Source: JBAXRT01 sp037131065 (GTDB lineage: Bacteria; Bacteroidota; Bacteroidia; Bacteroidales; FEN-979). From it: a stretch of DNA of 18,607 bases. The stretch spans positions 1-18,607 of the forward strand of contig JBAXRT010000049.1 of assembly GCA_037131065.1 (NCBI GenBank). The letters run 5' to 3'. Of this stretch, positions 15,152 to 18,607 are shown piece after piece. The translations under genes and the position numbers were made by a program. Each line of letters begins with the position of its first letter. The stretch's first letter is position 1. The notes beneath the pieces are model-generated. The model had not been told where the DNA came from and made no database searches. It was given only the letters and a program-made list of their open reading frames with translations.

Positions 15152-15258
15152 TTATGAACAGCTTATTGACAATTTATGAACAATCAAAAAACACTAATTC
15201 ATAGTAACCTATTTTTCAACATATTACAATCATCTTGTTATTAACAATTTGTTAATAA
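15152..15258. repeat. Cluster of TTATnrACA 9-mers, three phased at 11 bp plus a perfect inverted pair
   Basis: Three direct copies follow each other with 2-bp spacers: TTATGAACA (15152-15160), TTATTGACA (15163-15171) and TTATGAACA (15174-15182). The 11-bp period places all three on nearly the same face of the helix. About 55 bp on, TTATTAACA (15238-15246) and its exact reverse complement TGTTAATAA (15250-15258) form an inverted repeat with spacer ATT. The 9-mer is one base away from the DnaA box TTATnCACA, but none of the copies has the C at position 6. The surrounding sequence is very AT-rich. Likely roles are binding sites for a regulator of the divergent Nudix or RNA transcripts, or a replication-related element; neither is proven. 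Confidence 0.5.
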
Positions 15259-15297
15259 AGTCCATCAATAAGATGTTTATATCTGTATGGCGAAATG

Positions 15298-15330
15298 TTT
15301 GCTTTTCGGTACATCCATAGTGTATCTTTG
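15298..15330 (+). promoter_or_regulatory. Promoter of the candidate structured RNA
   Basis: TTTG (15298-15301), 21 bp, then TATCTTTG (15323-15330): both elements match the Bacteroidetes consensus. Transcription would start near 15335, a few bases before the first predicted helix, and no credible protein start follows. This is the best reason to believe that 15335 onward is transcribed. Confidence 0.6.
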
Positions 15331-15334
15331 ATTC

Positions 15335-15646
15335 ATCAAGTGAGCGATAAAAGGTCCGCTCAGAAGTTGGAGAGGCGAAAGCAGGAACCGCAAGGGGACA
15401 GCACTCCCGATCCGCCCGGGGAACATACCGGATCCGCAAGAAACGGAATGACTTTGGGAAAACTTCAGACGGGTTCCTTCACTAAGCAGGCCGCAAGGAA
15501 TGCCGAAGGGAAGGAGCGGGAAGAAAGGGAGGGGGCAACCCCGAGCGAGTAAATCAGCCATAATAACCGTAACTTGAACGCTCCGGGTGGCTACGGTTGC
15601 CGGGAACACGGGATGGGAACTTCTTCGGCCAGAAGAGGTTCCCATC
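15335..15646 (+). ncRNA. Candidate structured non-coding RNA, family not identified
   Basis: About 310 bases of GC-rich, purine-rich sequence directly after a consensus promoter in a 565-bp interval without a credible protein gene. Helices visible by eye: 15341-15346 with 15357-15362 (6 bp); 15383-15389 with 15472-15478 (7 bp, long range); 15409-15414 with 15429-15434 (6 bp); 15531-15534 with 15539-15542 closed by a GCAA loop; 15543-15547 with 15579-15583 (5 bp); 15565-15571 with 15592-15598 (7 bp); and 15612-15626 with 15632-15646 (15 bp). The last two of the short helices compete in part. CCGCAAGG occurs twice more and GCGAAAGC once, so GNRA loops are frequent. I looked for the RNase P AGAGGAAAGTCCGGGC element, tmRNA ends and the SRP GGAAGGAAGCAGCC-like core and found none. 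The 5' end is inferred from the promoter, the 3' end from the last hairpin. Confidence 0.5.
15612..15646 (+). terminator. 15-bp hairpin at the 3' end of the candidate RNA
   Basis: GATGGGAACTTCTTC (15612-15626) pairs with 15632-15646 over 15 bp with a single G-U pair and the loop GGCCA. It is followed by GGCATTTATATG, which has only a weak U-run, so it could be a terminator, a 3'-protecting stem or an internal helix of the RNA. On the other strand it lies downstream of the reductase gene stop (15674) and could serve as that operon's terminator as well. Confidence 0.45.
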
Positions 15647-15673
15647 GGCATTTATATGTAATCTTATCGAGGC

Positions 15674-16432
15674 TTAAAGAAGGTAGGGGAGAAGGGCCTT
15701 CCTGTTTTTTGGGTAATCTGGAAATATCGACTGGTACCATTTGTGGTGGTGTAATGCCCTTGGAAGCAGGTTAACGAGCGTCCAGATCGCAAAAGCAAGA
15801 CCAGGGGAACTCCAGGTCATCAGGGCATAACCGAACCATTCAACGATCTCGCCAAAATGGTTTGGACAGGAGATAAGCCTGAACAACCCTTTCTGCGGTA
15901 TGACATAACCAGTTTCACCCGGTTTTCTTAAATGGATCAGAATATTGTCTGATTGCCAGTTAATGAACATTCCACCAAAAAACACAATGATGCCCCCGAT
16001 AAACCTCGGATCAGAAAACCAGGTTAAAGTATACTGGGTTGCAACAAAGCCCAGGTAATATCCATTAATGAAGCCATTGATAAAATTGAAAAATATCGCC
16101 ATGAAAACAATGGCCAGCGGCATCTTCTTTCCTTTGGTCCTTAGCCTCAACGGAAAGATCAGGGTCCGGTTGATATAATGCAGCGCATACAGAGAAAAGA
16201 AAATCCATGTAACAAGGTTATGCTCCTGCTTCCCAAAGAGATAAAATCCAGAGAACACCATTAGTGCAGGTAATTCCATGATAATCCACCCCAGCCGGTT
16301 ATCTATCATGGCTCCCCATTTTACAGAGGCATGTCTTCCGTATGGCGCTGTAAACCGGATTACGACCGGGAAGACAAAAACTGCAATGGCTATCCAGCAA
16401 TATACAATGAAGTAGAAGGTTGAGTCTGACAT
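15674..16432 (-). CDS. Steroid 5-alpha-reductase-like integral membrane enzyme
   Basis: A 252-residue polytopic membrane protein of the 3-oxo-5-alpha-steroid 4-dehydrogenase family (SRD5A), which reduces the delta-4 double bond of 3-oxo-steroids or related enoyl substrates with NADPH. Family landmarks run in order: FTAPYGRHA (27-35), the ELP of helix 2 (53-55), HYINRTLIFP (85-94), INWQSDNILIHLRKPGE (157-173), NHFGEIVEWFGYAL (191-204) and PRALHHHKWY (224-233) followed by FPDYPKNRKALLPYL. Glu53, Tyr86, Asp162 and Glu195 fall where the mammalian enzymes have active-site and cofactor residues (alignment by eye). Several hydrophobic helices are evident. The extended SDR gene lies 9 bp upstream, in the same operon. 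The natural substrate in this organism may be a steroid, a polyprenol or a very-long-chain enoyl. Confidence 0.88.
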   Translation of the reverse strand: MSDSTFYFIVYCWIAIAVFVFPVVIRFTAPYGRHASVKWGAMIDNRLGWIIMELPALMVFSGFYLFGKQEHNLVTWIFFSLYALHYINRTLIFPLRLRTKGKKMPLAIVFMAIFFNFINGFINGYYLGFVATQYTLTWFSDPRFIGGIIVFFGGMFINWQSDNILIHLRKPGETGYVIPQKGLFRLISCPNHFGEIVEWFGYALMTWSSPGLAFAIWTLVNLLPRALHHHKWYQSIFPDYPKNRKALLPYLL

Positions 16433-16441
16433 GCGCTGAGA

Positions 16442-17422
16442 TTATTTGATAAATCCGTTTTGCCTGAACCATTCCAGCAGATCCCTCATGGTGTCAGAGA
16501 ACGGACGTGGATTGAATCCAAGCTCATTTTTGGCTTTCGTATTACTGATCTTTGTACTGCCCTCTCCGATGATGGTAAGTGATTCACTTGTGTACAAGGG
16601 TTCATTTCCCGTGATCCTGCTATACAGATGTATGAAGGGAAGTCCGACCCTTGCAAGCCAGAATGGAAGGACGGTTTTAACCGTGGTTCGTCCGGAATGA
16701 AGCTGGATAAGTGAAGAAAATTCTTTCAGGGTATGATAATGCCCGGCAAGCAGGTACTTTTCTCCGGTGCGGCCATGGTCAATGGCAGCGATGGCTCCGG
16801 AAACCACATCACGCACATCGACAAAATTATATCCGCCCGGCACAAGTGAAGGGATTCTTTTATTGTAAATCTGTATGACTGCATTGCCGATCAGGGATGG
16901 CTGCGGATCGGAGGGACCAGTGATTGCTGTAGGGCTCAGGATGATCGCATTCAATCCTTTTTTAACGGATTCATAAACAGAACGTTCTCCGGAAGCTTTT
17001 GAAATGTCATAGGCAAAACCCTTGGTACCTACCAGGGGTCTCTTTTCGTCAAGTTCCTGGTTGTGAGGCTGTTGCTGAAAGGCATGAATGGAGCTGAAAT
17101 GAATAAAACGTTTAACGCCGGATTCCATGGCACAATCCAGGATGTTCCTCGTCCCTTCAGCATTGATTCGGGAAACCATGCCGTCAGGATCACCGGTAAT
17201 GGATATCCGGGCGGCGAGATGATAAACAACTTCAACCTTGTCCAGAAGCAAATTCAGGGAAGTTCTGTCAAGCAGGTCTCCCTGGATCATCTTAACATCA
17301 AGATTCTTTATTCCGTTTGAATTTTTATGACAAAACGCCCTGACTTCATGACCCTGCTCAAGCAGAGCTTTACACAGATTTACACCGACATGTCCATTTG
17401 CACCGGTAACAGCAATCCTCAT
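16442..17422 (-). CDS. Extended SDR, NAD-dependent epimerase/dehydratase (3-beta-HSD / dihydroflavonol reductase-like)
   Basis: A 326-residue extended short-chain dehydrogenase. The Rossmann motif is TGANGHVG (6-13), with GDLLD (48-52) contacting the cofactor, a VVYHLAA strand (65-71), Ser110/Ser111, and the catalytic pair Tyr138 and Lys142 in YDISK. The overall pattern (SPTAITGPSDPQPS, then NFVDVRDVVSGAIAA and GEKYLLAG) resembles 3-beta-hydroxysteroid dehydrogenase, dihydroflavonol 4-reductase and HpnA-like proteins rather than sugar-nucleotide epimerases with a clear substrate. Paired with the 5-alpha-reductase gene it could supply or use the 3-oxo group, but this is inference from co-location. 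The ATG at 17422 lies about 17 nt after a transcript start predicted from the -7 element at 17444-17451. Confidence 0.85.
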   Translation of the reverse strand: MRIAVTGANGHVGVNLCKALLEQGHEVRAFCHKNSNGIKNLDVKMIQGDLLDRTSLNLLLDKVEVVYHLAARISITGDPDGMVSRINAEGTRNILDCAMESGVKRFIHFSSIHAFQQQPHNQELDEKRPLVGTKGFAYDISKASGERSVYESVKKGLNAIILSPTAITGPSDPQPSLIGNAVIQIYNKRIPSLVPGGYNFVDVRDVVSGAIAAIDHGRTGEKYLLAGHYHTLKEFSSLIQLHSGRTTVKTVLPFWLARVGLPFIHLYSRITGNEPLYTSESLTIIGEGSTKISNTKAKNELGFNPRPFSDTMRDLLEWFRQNGFIK

Positions 17423-17443
17423 CCGAAAAATTTAGGTTCGAGG

Positions 17444-17451
17444 CAAAAATA
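17444..17451 (-). promoter_or_regulatory. -7 element of the SDR/5-alpha-reductase operon
   Basis: The minus strand reads TATTTTTG, an exact TAnnTTTG, 21 bp before the ATG at 17422. No TTG was seen at the -33 distance. On the plus strand of the same intergenic region TAATTTTA (17494-17501) is one mismatch from a -7 element for the divergent SRPBCC gene. Confidence 0.42.
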
Positions 17452-17520
17452 ACAATATTTCTTATCCATATTAGATTATCTTCTTATTTGGATTAATTTT
17501 ACAGAACCAAATTTTGAAAC

Positions 17521-18519
17521 ATGAAAACATTCTTGAAAATCATTTATTGGTTACTTGGGATAGTAGCTATATTACTGGTCATCGCCTACATTTTACCCAA
17601 AAGCTATAAGGTTGAACGATCAGTTTATATAAATGCAGATAAAAATCTGATATACAATTTAACATCTAATTTCAACAAATGGCACTTATGGGTACCGTGG
17701 AATAAGGAAATGGATTCAACTGCGGTGTTTGAAATACAGGGTCCGGACGGCCAGGTAGGAACAGTATGGAAGTGGAATGGCAAGAAGATGGGAGAGGGAA
17801 CCATGACATCGGTTGAACTCGTTCCCGGGCAACTTGTTGCTTATGATCTGGCCTTTAACCATGGCAAGTATCAATCAAAGGGTAAACTTATCATTGAGCA
17901 GGGAGATTCAAATAAAGTGACTTGGACCGATGAGGGGGATCTCGGTTATAACCCGTTTGCCAGGTATATGGGTTTGTTTATGGAAAAAATGATGGGTCCT
18001 GATTTTGAAAAAGGGCTAGAAAAGCTTAAGCAAATTTCTGAAGAGCGGAGTAAATGGCCGGTAATTGAGGAGACCGTGATGCCTTCCCAGACCGTACTGG
18101 TTATCAGGGACTCTGCTGGTCCTAAGGAGTATGAAAAGGTGATGGGTTCGGCCTATGGGGAGATCATGGCTTTTATTAAGAAAAATAAATACCAGCCCAA
18201 AGGTTCGCCATTCGCTGTTTACCTGAAATGGGATTCTGTCACCTTTTTTTCAGTTATGGATATTGGAATTCCGGTAGTGAATGCTGAAAAGCCTTCAGGC
18301 CGAATCACGATCAGGCAAATTCCTGAGCAGAAAGTCGTCAAATCTATTTTTACCGGACCTTACGATAAAACCGGACCTACCTATAACGTTTTAATGCAAT
18401 ATATCCGGGAGGGTAACAAAGAAACCATTGGCGGCCCGTGGGAGATATACCTGAACAACCCGATGGAGGTCAGGGATTCATCAATGCTTCAGACAGAGAT
18501 AGTTTTTCCGGTTAAATGA
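17521..18519 (+). CDS. Membrane-anchored SRPBCC domain plus GyrI-like domain protein
   Basis: A 332-residue protein with an N-terminal hydrophobic segment (about 5-25, IIYWLLGIVAILLVIAYILP) that is a membrane anchor rather than a cleaved signal. It is followed by an SRPBCC/polyketide-cyclase-like helix-grip domain (about 32-170; VERSVYINADKNLIYNLTSN, FNKWHLWVPW, then GEGTMTSVELVPGQLVAYDL). A GyrI-like/AraC-effector-binding domain fills about 185-331 (VMPSQTVLVIRDS, then GPYDKTGPTYNVL and GPWEIYLNNP). Both folds bind small hydrophobic ligands. No DNA-binding domain is present, so this is not a full AraC regulator. It is divergent from the SDR/reductase operon, and a role in sensing or carrying the same lipid is possible but unproven. 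Confidence 0.82.
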   Translation: MKTFLKIIYWLLGIVAILLVIAYILPKSYKVERSVYINADKNLIYNLTSNFNKWHLWVPWNKEMDSTAVFEIQGPDGQVGTVWKWNGKKMGEGTMTSVELVPGQLVAYDLAFNHGKYQSKGKLIIEQGDSNKVTWTDEGDLGYNPFARYMGLFMEKMMGPDFEKGLEKLKQISEERSKWPVIEETVMPSQTVLVIRDSAGPKEYEKVMGSAYGEIMAFIKKNKYQPKGSPFAVYLKWDSVTFFSVMDIGIPVVNAEKPSGRITIRQIPEQKVVKSIFTGPYDKTGPTYNVLMQYIREGNKETIGGPWEIYLNNPMEVRDSSMLQTEIVFPVK

Positions 18520-18607
18520 GAGGCTTGGCATTCTTTTAACTTAACACAATATTCTTATAATTAATAGTATGTTGATATTTAATCAATTACAAATAATTAC
18601 ATGAAGT
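18520..18607. other. AT-rich intergenic tail, possible next start codon at 18601
   Basis: After the SRPBCC stop the sequence is very AT-rich and ends with ATGAAGT at 18601-18607, preceded by an A/T-rich leader typical of Bacteroidetes starts. This may be the first two codons of the next gene, but the window ends there. No exact TAnnTTTG element or strong hairpin was seen. Confidence 0.3.

Noticed and set aside
15295..15552. 85-codon open frame (plus) covering the RNA-like region, and a 124-codon frame on the minus strand (15277-15651)
   Set aside because: The plus frame has low-complexity, charged, Gly/Pro-rich composition with no fold or motif, and its ATG lies upstream of the predicted transcript start. 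The minus frame runs through the long hairpin and has no recognisable domain. Both follow from the GC-rich, stop-poor sequence of a structured RNA.
15335..15646. RNase P RNA, tmRNA, SRP RNA or group II intron domain V
   Set aside because: The universal RNase P AGAGGAAAGTCCGGGC element, the tRNA-like ends of tmRNA, the SRP core and a 34-nt domain V hairpin were each looked for and not found. A degenerate intron fragment cannot be fully excluded by eye.

Overview
The window reads as a chromosomal segment of a Bacteroidota (Bacteroidetes) species, probably an environmental member close to Bacteroidales. Four kinds of evidence agree. (1) Two secreted proteins end in type IX secretion system (T9SS) type A sorting domains. 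(2) The small-protein order rpmG, DUF4295, ftsY, rimO is a Bacteroidetes arrangement. (3) Upstream regions repeatedly carry the Bacteroidetes sigma factor -7 element TAnnTTTG, in four places with a TTG/TTTG -33 element 19-21 bp away. (4) Most starts have no Shine-Dalgarno sequence and many are TTG or GTG. Nothing here looks like a recently acquired island; no insertion sequence, tRNA, rRNA or CRISPR array was seen.

Layout. 1-4430 holds the 3' end of an unidentified gene, a secreted C1 (PepC-like) cysteine peptidase, a class III PLP aminotransferase, a classical short-chain dehydrogenase and a XerC/D-type recombinase. 4477-7264 is the translation and export block: a strong promoter, ribosomal protein bL33, the DUF4295 ribosome-associated small protein (53 codons), an A/T-rich hairpin, the SRP receptor FtsY and the ribosomal S12 methylthiotransferase RimO. 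7238-8635 carries a secreted MORN/YwqK-repeat protein and a PaaI-like hotdog thioesterase. A 74-residue lipoprotein gene lies on the minus strand at 8666-8890.

9018-14465 is a four-gene surface-uptake operon: a T9SS-exported beta-propeller-like protein, a T9SS-exported beta-rich surface protein, a BtuB-like TonB-dependent receptor and a DUF5074/YncE-like lipoprotein of the BtuG type. By analogy with Bacteroides BtuB/BtuG loci it most likely captures and imports corrinoids (vitamin B12). No cobalamin riboswitch is visible ahead of it; instead a dyad occupies the -33 position of its promoter. A CoA-type Nudix hydrolase converges on it, with the two genes overlapping by 11 bp.

15109-15673 has no credible protein gene but is the most unusual part of the window. 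It contains helically phased 9-bp repeats and a perfect inverted repeat, then a near-consensus promoter, then about 310 bp of GC-rich sequence full of predicted helices and GNRA loops that ends in a 15-bp hairpin. I read it as an unassigned structured RNA gene; it lacks the signatures of RNase P RNA, tmRNA and SRP RNA.

15674-17422 (minus) pairs a steroid 5-alpha-reductase-like membrane enzyme with a 3-beta-HSD/dihydroflavonol-reductase-like extended SDR, a plausible two-gene steroid or terpenoid-lipid unit. The last gene, 17521-18519, encodes a membrane-anchored SRPBCC plus GyrI-like two-domain protein.
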